DNA from: Sabethes cyaneus
Lineage: Eukaryota; Arthropoda; Insecta; Diptera; Culicidae
Length of the DNA stretch: 64,000 nucleotides
NCBI RefSeq assembly: GCF_943734655.1
Contig: NC_071354.1
Coordinates: 158,059,142-158,123,141 of the forward strand
Direction: 5' to 3'
This document shows, piece by piece, positions 1 through 9,893 of this stretch. The notes below the pieces were generated by a model. It did not search any database and was not told the DNA's origin. It was given only the letters and a program-made list of their open reading frames with translations. The translations under genes and the position numbers were made by a program. Each line of letters opens with the position of its first letter. Position 1 is the stretch's first letter.

Positions 1-186
1 TAATTGCTCGATTAAACTACTCGACTGAACTGCTCGATTTAACTGCTCGACTCGACCACTCGATTCAACTGCTCGCCCGGACTACTTAACTGAACTGATT
101 TGACTACTCGATTTGACTGCTCGACTTGACTGTTTGACTCGACTGCTCAACCCAACTGCTTGACTCGTCTGCTCAACTCGATTGCT
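1..186. repeat. Degenerate ACTGCTCGACT minisatellite
   Basis: The first 186 bases are built from variants of a roughly 10-bp unit, ACTGCTCGAC or ACTRCTCGAT, in near-continuous head-to-tail order, decaying at about position 185. The array runs off the left edge of the window, so its full length is unknown. It is noncoding. Confidence 0.85.
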
Positions 187-718
187 TGTCGCGATATCAT
201 ATGGTCGGTGTTAAATCAAATCGAACCAAGTCGTAAAATTTTAAAAAATGAGTTAATGATAGCAAACGATCAAGAATTTTCTAAGCAACATTTTGCTCTA
301 ATCAGACTACATAAATGTTGTAAACAGCCAGAAGTTTTTATTCAGTTAAATAAAATCCAATACGACCATAAAAACTATTTGTTTCAGTTTTCGGCTATGA
401 CTCTTTTAGGTACAACTTCTTAGAGCTATATTATGCAATATAAGAACTCAAAGAACTAATACAAAGATTAAACATCTTCGCAAACAGTGGCCAGTGGAAT
501 GTATTCGCAGTCTTCGGAATTCTGAATAGACATTTATATTTTCCGGATCGTAAGATTCGGGCTCAACTAGTATAATATAAGGGGTTACGAAAATGATAGA
601 AAACATAGCAGGACATTCTTGGTCTATCACACCAAGTGTGTCTGAAGTGTGGGATGCGAAGAATAATTAATTGTATGAACTGAAAAATTTCGATATAAAC
701 CAAAAATATATTAGGTCC
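187..718. other. No recognisable feature
   Basis: AT-rich sequence with short open frames only. The longest, 87 codons on the plus strand, starts inside the minisatellite and has no recognisable family. I see no gene here. Confidence 0.6.
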
Positions 719-800
719 TGCAAAGGCAGGTGAGGCTCGAACCCACGCTCTTTCGGTTGATACCCGAATGTTTCACTCACTAAACTACTGCCGCCCGTGA
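719..800 (-). repeat. tRNA-like SINE head (family S1)
   Basis: On the minus strand this reads as a tRNA-like RNA polymerase III promoter: an A-box-like TAGTTTAGTGAG (about 776-787) followed by a B-box GGGTTCGAGCC (734-744). Copies sharing the core with AAACATTCGGG and GAAAGAGCGTGGG occur near 996-1098, 26540-26640 and 30525-30625. It is not a functional tRNA gene: there is no consistent acceptor pairing and the copies are dispersed. The call of a tRNA-derived SINE is inference from the box spacing and repetition. Confidence 0.65.
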
Positions 801-854
801 TATTAGGTAGTTTATTATCTGCCTATTTTTGTTTCATTCTATCAAGTCTATTAT

Positions 855-1110
855 TCCCGCTTGTTTCTATCGCACTGACCGAGCAGGTAACAGTATGTCT
901 TCTCGGCGGTAGAAACAAAAAGCAGTCAAAAATAATATCGTCACATAGCAATGTCTGGTCCATTTACGGCAATGATAGCATTGGGAGAAAACAACAAACC
1001 TAATATAACGAGCGGCAGTAGTTTAGTGAGTAAAACATTCGGGCACCAACCAAAAGAGCGTGGGTCACCTGCCATTGCACAACCTAATATATTTTTGATC
1101 AGATCTTTCT
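855..1110 (+). repeat. S1 repeat, plus orientation, B box deleted
   Basis: This is a second S1 copy, inverted relative to the one at 719-800. It has the AGTAGTTTAGTGAG and ACATTCGGG core, but GTTCGAGCC is missing between GCGTGGG and TCACCTGCC, a 9-bp deletion that removes the B box. The upstream portion (CTTCTCGGCGGTAGAAACAAA and AATAATATCGTC) also occurs at 26414-26470, so the repeat unit is longer than the tRNA-like head. The downstream sequence to 1225 is A-rich low complexity. Confidence 0.6.
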
Positions 1111-1243
1111 TCCCTTTCCAAAAAATGGCATGCAAAAATTGACACAAAATTGATACCAAATGGCACAAAAATGATAAAAATACCGTAAATAACCAAAAAA
1201 TACAAAAATTACATAAAACTTGCATATTATATGTAGTGGCAAC

Positions 1244-1439
1244 TTAGCTTCGAGGTACGATGCTGGACTAACAAGCCAGTCGTCGCATGTTCGAATCTCG
1301 GCTAGGCGGTGCTTGCTTGATAGAGTCAGTAGGATCGTTACACTGGTCCCGTGATTTTCCAGTACTCTAAACAGCCGGCTGCGAAGTCTGTCGATAAAGA
1401 AGGGCAATGTCTAATGACGGTTTAAGCTCACGACTTTGC
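1244..1439 (+). mobile_element. Feilai-like tRNA-derived SINE with 14-bp TSD
   Basis: A 196-bp SINE flanked by a perfect 14-bp target-site duplication, TATGTAGTGGCAAC, at 1230-1243 and 1440-1453. It begins with an A-box-like GAGGTACGATGCTGG, has a B-box-like GTTCGAATCTC, and continues into a body with GAGTCAGTAGGAT and GCGAAGTCTGTCGATAAAG. Related copies lie at 3930-4095, 4186-4395, 20733-21245 and 57275-57678. The intact TSD marks it as one of the younger copies. The name Feilai-like comes from memory of Aedes SINEs and should be verified; the SINE call itself is solid. Confidence 0.85.
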
Positions 1440-1453
1440 TATGTAGTGGCAAC

Positions 1454-2100
1454 CGAATCGTGTTATCGAAAAAAAATATTTGAAATGAAACCAAAAATGT
1501 GATGTTATAGGTACTTAATTAATTTCTTTAATTTCAGTAATTTGTCGCGGCTAGAACCAATAAATTAATTTAGTTTTGATTAAGTAAAACACAGTAAATA
1601 TGTAAGTTGCCAAATTTCATAGAATATCGGATCGTTTTGATCTAATAGGAAAAGAATTCTCAAACAACCTAAAGAAATGAAATCAAACAAATCATCCTTC
1701 AGTATTACTTATCGATCTGTTTGATTTACAACAAAACTTTGGTTTTGGATAAAACTTTTCAATCAAACCGGTCGGTGCAGGGAAACCTTTTCGTCGGGTG
1801 TTCATTTCAACTGAGAACTGAGCCATCATCAATAGCAGAAGTGCAAAAAAACAACAACAACAACAGCAACTTTAAACTAACATGCAACTGAGCGAGAAGT
1901 TTTCACGCCGAGTCGGTGAATTAGAATCAAGAGAATCAGCTGATGACGCCGGAGAAGACGAATGAAGCCGACCAACCGAACGAAGCAGCAGCAACAGCAA
2001 CAACAACAGCTGGAAGATAATTTGGTAATTTATTTATTGAGTCGACCCTCCAGCACAGTACCGATGGTGTTCAGGCCCACCTTAAACGCTCGAAAGGTGT
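1454..2100. other. Upstream region of the cuticle gene, CAA/CAG-rich
   Basis: No gene is seen. The stretch from 1845 to 2010 holds CAA and CAG triplet runs, common in dipteran noncoding DNA. It lies directly upstream of the cuticle gene promoter, so enhancers are possible, but no specific site can be supported. Confidence 0.5.
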
Positions 2101-2119
2101 GTGATGTTTATAGACACCG

Positions 2120-2160
2120 TATAAAAGATTGAACTGGAGCTTGTTTCGGTATCAGTCAGT
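2120..2160 (+). promoter_or_regulatory. TATA box and arthropod initiator of the cuticle gene
   Basis: A TATA box, TATAAAAG, lies at 2120-2127. An arthropod initiator-like ATCAGTC lies at 2151-2157, placing the likely transcription start at A2154, about 30 bases after the TATA element. This would give a 5' untranslated leader of about 52 bases before the ATG at 2206. TATA plus TCAGT is typical of strongly expressed insect structural genes. The exact start is inferred. Confidence 0.75.
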
Positions 2161-2205
2161 TCTAAGTCGCCTGCTGGCAAGCAATCTTCCTATAAATCCA
2201 TCACA

Positions 2206-2712
2206 ATGTACAGTAAATTGGTGAGTTCTACCGAGTGTTTCTGGCATTCACAAAATCGATTGTAATCCATTTTCATCCTTTCGGTGCAGGTGGTGCTTTC
2301 AGCTGTAATAGCAGCTACTCTGGCAGCCCCACAGAAGCGCCTTCCGGTCGGTGGTCCGGAATCGCAAGCCGTCATCCTATCCCAGGACTCGAACATTGAG
2401 CCCAACGGAGCGTACAGCTATCGGTACGAGACCAGCAATGGAATTTCAGGACAGCAAACCAGCTTCGATGGCGCCAACGCGGCCGGAGAGTATTCCTACA
2501 CCGGCCCAGACGGCGTACTGTATCGAGTAGTTTACAATGCTGACACCTACGGATTCCAGCCTCAAGGGGCTCATTTGCCTGTTGAGCCACCGGTGCCAGA
2601 CCATGTACTGAAAGGACTGGAAGACATTCGCCGTAGCCCGCCCAAGGATCCCGAGTTCAATTTGGCCGCTCTGGATGCACAAATTGCACGACTTCGTGCC
2701 ACCCTTGGCTAA
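2206..2712 (+). CDS. RR-1 cuticular protein (chitin-binding), two exons
   Basis: Structural protein of the insect cuticle; the Rebers-Riddiford (R&R) domain binds chitin in the extracellular matrix. Exon 1 (2206-2220) encodes MYSKL. A 69-bp phase-0 intron (2221-2289) runs from GTGAGT to a terminal CAG, and exon 2 (2290-2712) completes a 145-residue protein. A tiny first exon encoding the start of the signal peptide is typical of insect cuticle genes. Residues 1-18 form a hydrophobic signal peptide, cleaved probably after LAA. The RR-1 domain spans about residues 45-102 and follows the extended consensus: G71, G80, Y87, A89, G93, F94, P102 and P105 are all in register. The usual Glu two residues after the Ala is Thr91. 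The C-terminus (106-145) is hydrophilic. No related gene is visible nearby, although cuticle genes usually cluster. The frame is intact and the gene looks functional. Confidence 0.96.
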
Positions 2713-2805
2713 CGAACCGAAACCAAAAAAAATGTATAGCACTATTCACTGCCAACTCTCGTGCCCATCTGAGAAAAATCGCTGATTGTTATTTAATTTT
2801 GTGTC

Positions 2806-2811
2806 AATAAA
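2806..2811 (+). promoter_or_regulatory. Poly(A) signal AATAAA of the cuticle gene
   Basis: A canonical AATAAA lies 95-100 bases after the cuticle stop codon, followed by AT-rich sequence and then GT/CT-containing sequence. It probably ends a 3' untranslated region of about 110-130 bases. Confidence 0.75.
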
Positions 2812-2829
2812 TTAAATTACTTCAAACGC

Positions 2830-3920
2830 CCCTGTCGGGGACGCTAGCCTGAGCGCAGTAAATTGAAAAAAGAAACCTCGAAAAATGCGAATCATCTGAC
2901 GTGCCACAGTGCATCGTAACTCATCAGGCAGCGGCGGCGGCGGCACCGCGTCGGCTGATTCGACAACACCAACTGGGATACGGGGCAAACGTTACGCCAT
3001 TATCCTGGCTTTACAACAATGGCCCAGCGACGGTCGCATTTTCCAGTCGAAATCATGATAATCCCAAATTTATTATCGGAAATCATACTTAATTGATACG
3101 CATGTGTGGTGTTGCGGACCACAAAGTAATATAAAACAATGAGGACAATTTTTGAACCACAAGTTTTTTTTGCGACATATTTTTTCCGCGCGCTGTTGTT
3201 TGTTTCCGGGTGTCGGTGCCGGCGCCGGCTGCTCCAGACAGTGCCTGCTGCAAAAATAGGAACCTGTTGTGTGTGCTCCTGTTTTGCATCGCAGCCAATT
3301 TTCACGGTTCCATCAGTGTCTACTCTAGTGGAGCAGATAAAAAAAATCAAACCGCAAAATTACGTTGTTAAGGTGCAATAACTCAACGTGCCGTCAATTT
3401 GGCTCGGACAGGCGGACCGAATGATGCGATGCGATGCGATGGGCCGTCCGATGGCGGATGCTGGGAAGCCATTTCCCGCTGTTAGCATTGCGTGCCTGCC
3501 GCAGCACAAATTGCGTAATAATTCTTTTTCATACCGTGGTTTGGACGGTTCATTTATACAATTCCGTTGTAGGTGGGCGGCATTTGCTAATTGGTTGACT
3601 GAATTGCAGTTTTTAATTTCTATTTTACTACAAATTTACGACTTAAAAATTTATTGAACTCGGGTTAAATACACGTTGCCATGAAGCTGATTGTTTGTTT
3701 GAATGTCGCAATATTTTTTCACGCACGGGAAACTTCATACATATGAACTTTATTTCAGAATGCACAATATCAAAGCCCAATATTTGATAGCCTACGTTGG
3801 TTTCAAGGTACGGTTTAACATTTAACGCCTATTCGAATTCAGGCCGGGAGCAACTGTTACAGTAAAAAAACAAAACCTTTGAAGTGATAAATTCTACCCG
3901 AGATTTTTAGTCCAATGCTT
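2830..3920. other. Noncoding stretch downstream of the cuticle gene
   Basis: Moderately GC-rich sequence with GGC runs near 2930 and a short GATGC tandem at 3422-3440. Several frames of 60-116 codons on both strands show no domain, signal peptide or conserved composition. I see no supported gene. Confidence 0.5.
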
Positions 3921-3929
3921 CTAGCAGAT

Positions 3930-4095
3930 GGCCTGGAGGTATGACGTCTAGTCTGGGGACGCAGGTCGTTCGAAACTTAGCTGGGAGAGGGTGTTAGAGT
4001 CGATAGGACCGTTGCGCTAGCCACGCAATTATCTAACTTAATCTAACAGTTTGCTGCGAAGTCTTTTGAACAAAAATAGAAGGTCAAAGTTCCAT
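3930..4095 (+). mobile_element. Degenerate Feilai-like SINE
   Basis: A diverged plus-strand copy of the SINE seen intact at 1244-1439. The order is the same: GGAGGTATGACGTC, then a B-box relic GTCGTTCGAAAC, then GAGTCGATAGGACCGTTG, and finally GCTGCGAAGTC. No clear TSD remains, so it is an older insertion. Confidence 0.7.
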
Positions 4096-4185
4096 TATGC
4101 CAATCGTTCATTACGCCAATCATCCGCTATGTCTAAAGTCCTTATGCCTAACGTCGCGCACCCGTAACATACATGACAAAAAAGC

Positions 4186-4395
4186 AAAGCCTAAGGCTTA
4201 AACGTCCTTCTAAGACTTAACCCTTCTTTATCGATAGACTTCACAGCCGGCTATTAGAGTACAGGACAATTACGGGGCTAATGCAACAATCCTACTGACT
4301 CTATCTAGCAGCACCGTCTAGCCGAGATTTGAACATACGGCGACTGGCATGTTAGACCAGCATCGTACCTCTAACCAACTGAGCCGATGACAACT
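4186..4395 (-). mobile_element. Feilai-like SINE, minus strand
   Basis: A fairly complete minus-strand copy. On the minus strand it reads from GGCTCAGTTGGTTAGAGG through ACGATGCTGGTCTAACATGC and a B box GTTCAAATCTCGGC to a 3' half with GAAGTCTATCGATAAAG. The A box is better preserved than in the 1.2-kb copy, so this copy helps define the family 5' end. Confidence 0.78.
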
Positions 4396-4469
4396 TTGAC
4401 AACTGACAACTTTCTGTACAATTCGAAGGGACTCCAAAGATGTCCCAGATATACTTTTTGCTTCTAGCA

Positions 4470-4770
4470 GCATAGAGTCGGGGTGTTTATTGCCGTATCA
4501 AGAATTCCTCTTCACTGTGGTCGGCTACTGGGCACTGGGCTACTCGTCGCCAATTCATTGAGCGTCTCACCACACGCAAATCGTCATCAAGCTGGTCGAG
4601 CCATCTAGCACGTTGGGCCCCTCTATTTCTGGTAAGGTGGGGTTCTTGATGAGAACGGATTCCACTGAGCAGTCGTCCGGTATCCTTGCAACGTGGTAGG
4701 ACTACCGATGACTCTCAACTTTCACCAGGTGTACGATGAGAAGTTTCCCATTTCCCAGCAAGTTTCAAAC
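4470..4770 (-). mobile_element. RTE-type retrotransposon 3' fragment (subfamily 2)
   Basis: Clearly similar to 36961-37250, with shared blocks such as GGTCGAGCCATC and CAGTCGTCCGG. On the minus strand the related copy encodes the conserved C-terminal tail found after the reverse transcriptase of these elements (GHV.RMPDD and related blocks). Here the frame is heavily disrupted. It is a 5'-truncated relic. Confidence 0.65.
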
Positions 4771-4785
4771 GTCGTAATGTCCTGT

Positions 4786-5164
4786 TAGTGCTCAGGACTA
4801 TAAACCAAAAAGCCACGTCTGGGAGTGCCGTCAACACATTGGGATCGGTTCCAGGAAGATCGTGATTATGGTGTACTGGAAATGCGAACAACCTTCGATA
4901 AGGAAGGGTGAGACCTGCCCGACATGGCTAGTACGGCTGCCTTCCGACCTAGTAAAACCGTGGCCGGTCGCTAAGTACGTTCGAAACTCGTCCCCCTTGT
5001 CAAAGCCGATGGTTCTAGGCTCAGATGTAACATTGTTAACTAGCGCCGTTGTGGCTCTGCACCATAACCCCATTAATGATACCAATACATATCTCGCATA
5101 GCCTCACTGCTTGCATAGATAACCATGGGATCATAAAGACGACTACATATTTCGAGTGAAGAAA
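4786..5164. other. Unidentified stretch, GC-richer than surroundings
   Basis: Two overlapping frames of about 80 codons exist on opposite strands (4831-5085 minus, 4862-5101 plus). The composition suggests decayed transposon coding DNA, but I recognise no family. It is sandwiched between an RTE relic and a MITE. Confidence 0.4.
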
Positions 5165-5496
5165 CCCAGCTAGCACCAAATCGTACATCAATGTACGAAG
5201 ATTATCGTAAATATCTCTTAACAAATACGAAATCGTAACTAAAGCCTTATAACGTGCGCCCAAGTGAAAATCAGTCGTAATGATAGTAAGTGATAGATGT
5301 ACGATTGTATAGCAGTATGGAGTATGGAGTATATTAATGTAGATTAAATGCGTATAATTATTCCTCATCACTTATATCGCCTTTAAAGTAGTAGGTATAT
5401 GCCAATTTTGCGCATCAAATACGATTCGATTAGCATGCATATCTGTACGTAATGCTAATTTTTTACTGTTATATACATATAACAATGCTAGCTGGG
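5165..5496. mobile_element. MITE with CCCAGCTAGCA inverted ends
   Basis: A 332-bp noncoding element with perfect 11-bp terminal inverted repeats, CCCAGCTAGCA (5165-5175) and TGCTAGCTGGG (5486-5496). A second copy at 9894-11598 shares internal blocks (AATCGTA, TATATCGCC, CATCRAATRCGATT) but is split by a later insertion. No clear TSD was found, so the superfamily is unassigned. Confidence 0.8.
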
Positions 5497-5574
5497 TAGT
5501 GGCTTTGAGTTGGGGCCTATTCACATGGAGAAGGTTGACAAAAAGGACGTCTTTGCAAAAAGTAGTAAATTAGC

Positions 5575-5869
5575 ACCCGCGAAAACGGGGGTGCAGTTCT
5601 AAAAGGCGACCTCACCAAAATTTAACACTCCAGTTAGGTTGCAGACGCTTGACGCTGGTGACTCTGCCAAAACGGACGACAGCGGTAGTAAGAAGCAACA
5701 GAGGTTGCTGTCGTCCGAGGACCATGAGTAAAATAGCGCAAGCGAACCTTCTCGAAGCGGGGACGGGGCCCCTTCAAGCTAGTAGCAAACTGGACGGACG
5801 AGTTGTACTCGTTGGCCAACTAGAGGTATAACGTTCATTTGAACAAAAGCTATCGGCAAGCATCCGCTC
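5575..5869 (+). pseudogene. R1-type ORF1 relic, left part
   Basis: Decayed coding-like sequence with several stops. It is read as the left part of the gag-like ORF1 that continues at 8218-9100 after the 2.3-kb insertion. The evidence is position: removing 5875-8212 and one CACCG repeat restores continuity. Its own similarity to ORF1 proteins is weak. Confidence 0.4.
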
Positions 5870-5874
5870 CACCG

Positions 5875-8212
5875 CACAGTGGTTCCATTGGTATCAGAAC
5901 ACGCGTTTTTTTAATTGCGCCGAAATGGTTGATTATACTGGTTAAGTATGTTCAGAGAAATTTCTCAGCGTTAAAAGCTCTTTCATATGGCATGAACGAT
6001 TATTTGATTAATCCCCCTAAAAGTTAGATAAAAAATTTATTTTTTGAACAGTAAGAGATACAGCAAAACAAAGTTCTACAAATTTTTTGAAAAGATTATT
6101 ATAAAGAACTTTGCCAAAGAAAGTAACCTTCTAGCTACTATAGTTTTAGAGATAAAGAACAATTTTTATGGAGACTCTACGAAAATCAATTTTTTGACCA
6201 AAGTTCTTTCTACAGTATTTATACGCATTTGATATGTTCGGTAAAGATTTTTTAACAGTCAAATTACATACTTTTGTAGAATATAGTAGCTTGCTATCGT
6301 CAATATTTGCGGAGAAAATTAAAGTTTTCGTTTAAAAATTAACCAATTTTCAACAGCAATAACTCCCAAACATGCAAATATATTCAAACCATTTATTAAC
6401 CATGTGAAAGTACAAGAAAAATACTACAAAATGCAAAACAAATTAGCTTGACCCTGGCTATCCCTCTACCAAAACACTCGCATTGAAAATTGTTACTCGG
6501 TTGAATTTAATATGGCGTAGTGTAAAAACCGTGCTATCCCGATCAAGTAAGTGTGCAAAATAAATAATGAAAATGTGTATTCCAAGTAGTATGGATTATT
6601 TGTAGAGAAAAAGATTTTCAAAATTCGTTTTCGGATGAAATGTGATTACTGCAGTTCGAGGTGTACGAATTTCGAAATGTATTTGAAGATTCTTCATCCT
6701 CACTATCGCTATTATTGTGCATATCATATGTACTGACCAACAGTTGCAGTAGGTACATCTTCAGAGGACATGGCGTTTTTGTTATTTGGTAGTTCCCTCA
6801 TGCTAGAAATTACCGGATCAGAAGATTCAGACGGCAGAAGATCCGTATTTGTAGCCATTCTGAAGATCTTCCTTGTGTGATGAGTTCGGAACTGTTGTAT
6901 GTCCTTGTCCACCATTGTCATCATCAGCTCGTAACCACTACCGTTCTACCTTCACATTCAATGGATGTAGGATGAATTTTTGCGATTTGCTGGTCTATGT
7001 TAATTTTTTCTTGCAGCGTTAGTGCAGCCGTTTCCTTTGCAAACTGGAGATGCAACGGCCGGCAATACCTGGTCGAAGACGATCTAATTAGGCTAATTCA
7101 AAGAAACATATCTGGTCGAAGATGGATGTGGATTTAGGAATATATTCTTTCCATTTGTTACTGCTTTCATGGGAACAATTGATGTGACACAAAGGCTTGA
7201 GTTGGACTTCGTGCCATCATCATCAATGAATGTTTGCTAATACTCGCTAAGATCTGCGGTTCCATCTTCCATCGCAACCGTATTTTACGAAAAAAGTTAC
7301 TGTCTTCAGTTCTTCACCAGAAAACGTGTTTAGTGATGCAGCTTTCGAGCTGATAATACTGGACGAGGTCTGATATGCACAGTAACAGCGATAGTGAGGA
7401 TGACGTATCTTCAAATACACTTCGAAATTTGTACACCTCGAATTGCAGTAATTAAATTTCATCCGAAAACGAATTTTGAAAATCTTAATAATCCATACTA
7501 CTTGGATTACACATTTTCATTATTTATTTTGCACACTTACTTGATCGGGATAGCACGGTTTTTACACTACGCCATATTAAATTCAACCGAGTAACAATTT
7601 TCAATGCGAGTGTTTTGGTAGAGGGATAGCCAGGGTCAAGCTAATTTGTTTTGCATTTTGTAGTATTTTTCTTGTACTTTCACATGGGTAATAAATGGCT
7701 TGAATATATTTGCATGTTTGGGAGTTATTGCTGTTGAAAATTGGTTAATTTTTAAACGAAAACTTTAATTTTCTCCGCAAATATTGACGATAGCAAGCTA
7801 CTATATTCTACAAAAGTATGTAATTTGACTGTTAGAAAATCTTTGCCGAACATATCAAATGCGTATAAATACTGTAGAAAGAACTGTGGTCAAAAAATTG
7901 ATTTTCGTAACGTCTCCATAAAAATTGTTCTTTATCTCTAAAACTATAATAGCTAGAAGGTTGCTTTCTTTGGCAAAGTTCTTTATAATAATCTTTTCAA
8001 AAAATTTGTAGAACTTTGTTTTGCTGTATCTCTTACTGTTCAAAAAATAAATTTTTTATCTAACTTTTAGGGGGATTAATCAAATAATCGTTCATGCCAT
8101 ATGAAAGAGCTTTTAACGCTGAGAAATTTCTCTGAACATACTTAACCAGTATAATCAACCATTTCGGCGCAATTAAAAAAACGCGTGTTCTGATACCAAT
8201 GGAACCACTGTG
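5875..8212. mobile_element. Transib-like element with ~850-bp inverted repeats
   Basis: A 2338-bp element bounded by CACAGTGG (5875-5882) and CCACTGTG (8205-8212), with a 5-bp target duplication CACCG at 5870-5874 and 8213-8217. CAC(A/T)(A/G)TGG ends plus 5-bp GC-rich duplications are characteristic of Transib. The arms (5875-6726 and 7371-8212) are near-identical inverted copies around a 644-bp centre, an unusually long foldback structure. A minus-strand frame at 7247-7462 and its mirror in the left arm begin with a Cys-Cys-His-type finger-like segment (YCNSRC, HPHY), suggesting a captured N-terminal exon. A further acidic coding-like frame lies at 6724-6924 minus. No RAG1-like core was recognised, so it appears non-autonomous. 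After the heptamer there is a T run rather than an A-rich nonamer at 23 bp. Confidence 0.78.
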
Positions 8213-8217
8213 CACCG

Positions 8218-9100
8218 TCATAGTTGCTCTGGAAGAAAGGTAAGAGCTGATTAAACAGTACGAGGTCGCTAACGTTTTTGCCAAGGTCGCAGATAGAGGT
8301 GCGGCAAAAGGCCACTTCAAATTATGTGCGTACACCGCTTATCGCTAAGCGGGAGAATATAACGCTTAAGCTGGAAGCACAGAGGGAGCGGACCGACCGC
8401 GTCCCAGCGGTTCCAGCTGGCACAAGCCAGATCGACGAGGAGTGGCGAGTGGTTAGCTGAAACCCGCTTGCCAAGAAGCCCAAAGAGGCCTCGGGTGTAC
8501 AGCCGAAAAAGGCTCACAAGGGCGATGTGATTATGTTGTCATGTTGTCATACACGGACCTACTTTGCAAAGTGAAAGCGGACTCCACGCTGCAAGAGCTT
8601 GGAGCCAATGTAGTGGAGACCAGCCGAACACAAGCGGGTGAAATGGTTTTCGAGCTCAGAAAAGGCCTGAAATACAAGAGACTAGTAGAGACTAGAAGAG
8701 ACTTCTCTCGGTGAGGCGATCCATGCCTAGGTCAAGGCGCTATTGCAATGCCCTCTCGTCGAGTGTAAAACGAAGTCACGTTTACCTGCAGAGCATTCAT
8801 AGGGACCAGTTCAAAGTTGATATACTTTTCTGTTGGTCCGTACGTGCACTTACAGTCAAACTGTTTGACGGACACCGACACGGACTGTTTGAAGTGCATG
8901 GGTTTTAGAACGGGCAAGTGCGAAGCCCCCGATTGGTCCATGTTATGCAGGTGCTATGGCGAAAAAGGCCACTTCGTGAAATGGTGTACCAAACCACCCA
9001 AGTGCTAATTGTGCGCAACAGAAGCGGGCAATAAGTATGCCACTGGTGGATTAACGTGTCCAACTGTCAACAAGCCTGTGAAGAAGTAGGGTTGGTAAGA
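8218..9100 (+). pseudogene. R1-type retrotransposon ORF1 relic with zinc knuckles
   Basis: Gag-like ORF1 of an R1-type non-LTR retrotransposon, expected to bind element RNA. Decayed coding continues across stops and frameshifts. At 8870-9008 a Cys-rich tail is visible: a first knuckle CLKCMGF has lost its His, and a second, LCRCYGEKGHFVKWC, has its second Cys replaced by Tyr; then PPKC and a stop. Upstream, residues such as VFELRKG match the usual ORF1 block before the knuckles. The ORF is clearly dead. The R1 assignment rests on this order and is moderately sure. Confidence 0.6.
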
Positions 9101-9893
9101 GTTGGTATCGAACGACCAAGAAGGGTACGTGATTGCCGCAGGCGATGGCGTCTGCAGCTGTAGCGTCTGTAGCTGCTACCCTTCGCCTAGGTAGTTACCG
9201 GAGTAGTTCGACCAGATGTTAGATAAGCTTAGCAGAGTTCACGGGTCACAAGCCGCTAATCATTGGATTATAGATGATTGAAGTCTCTCTCGCACTCTTC
9301 CTCCCCCCCGTCTCTCGACAGACTCTGGGTTGCTATTCACGCTCTACAGTGGAGTCATAGCAATATTTTGGCATAATCTGAAATTATTTGTTTCCTCTAT
9401 GTGCTTCCGGAACCTGCTCTGTGGACATTATCACTTTGTCGAATTGATTTGTTAATGGACTATAACATGCTCATAAAATTCTAAAAACTCTGATATATAA
9501 CATGATTAATTTTGGTTGGAATCGGAGATTGGCCACTTCTCTGGGGTCTTCGGAACTTATTTCCGGCACAACGGAGACTCTATCCGGAAGTTCAAGCACA
9601 CTACTTTTTAGTTCTTGTCCAAACCTACAACTTTACTGAACATTGTTTAATTCTTTTGTGTCGTTTAATCTATGTAAGCATGGGTTAAGCATGTTTTAAG
9701 CATGGGTAGACGGGTACCCGGTCGCCCTTATACGGGGTATAAATTTGACCCATGGTTGTTCCATCTCTTAACCAAATCTAGCCAAATTTGCCCTAAGTTG
9801 TTCATCTTGCCCCTTAGAAGATATCAGAAAGTTTCTAAGTGATACACATTACCTACATGACTAGTATTATTTGAAAATCAAATCTAATCAAGA
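9101..9893. other. No gene; possible ORF1-to-ORF2 remnant and AT-rich DNA
   Basis: From 9101 to about 9260 the sequence may be decayed retrotransposon DNA. The rest is AT-rich without open frames. A GACGGGTACCCGGTCG block near 9708 is partly palindromic. Confidence 0.4.

Noticed and set aside
719..800. A tRNA gene on the minus strand
   Set aside because: A and B boxes are visible, but cloverleaf pairing is poor and several diverged copies exist; a SINE head explains it better. The same applies to 30525-30625 and 43001-43092.
2190..2742. Overlapping minus-strand frames of 71-98 codons over the cuticle gene
   Set aside because: They are shadows of the well-supported RR-1 coding frame.
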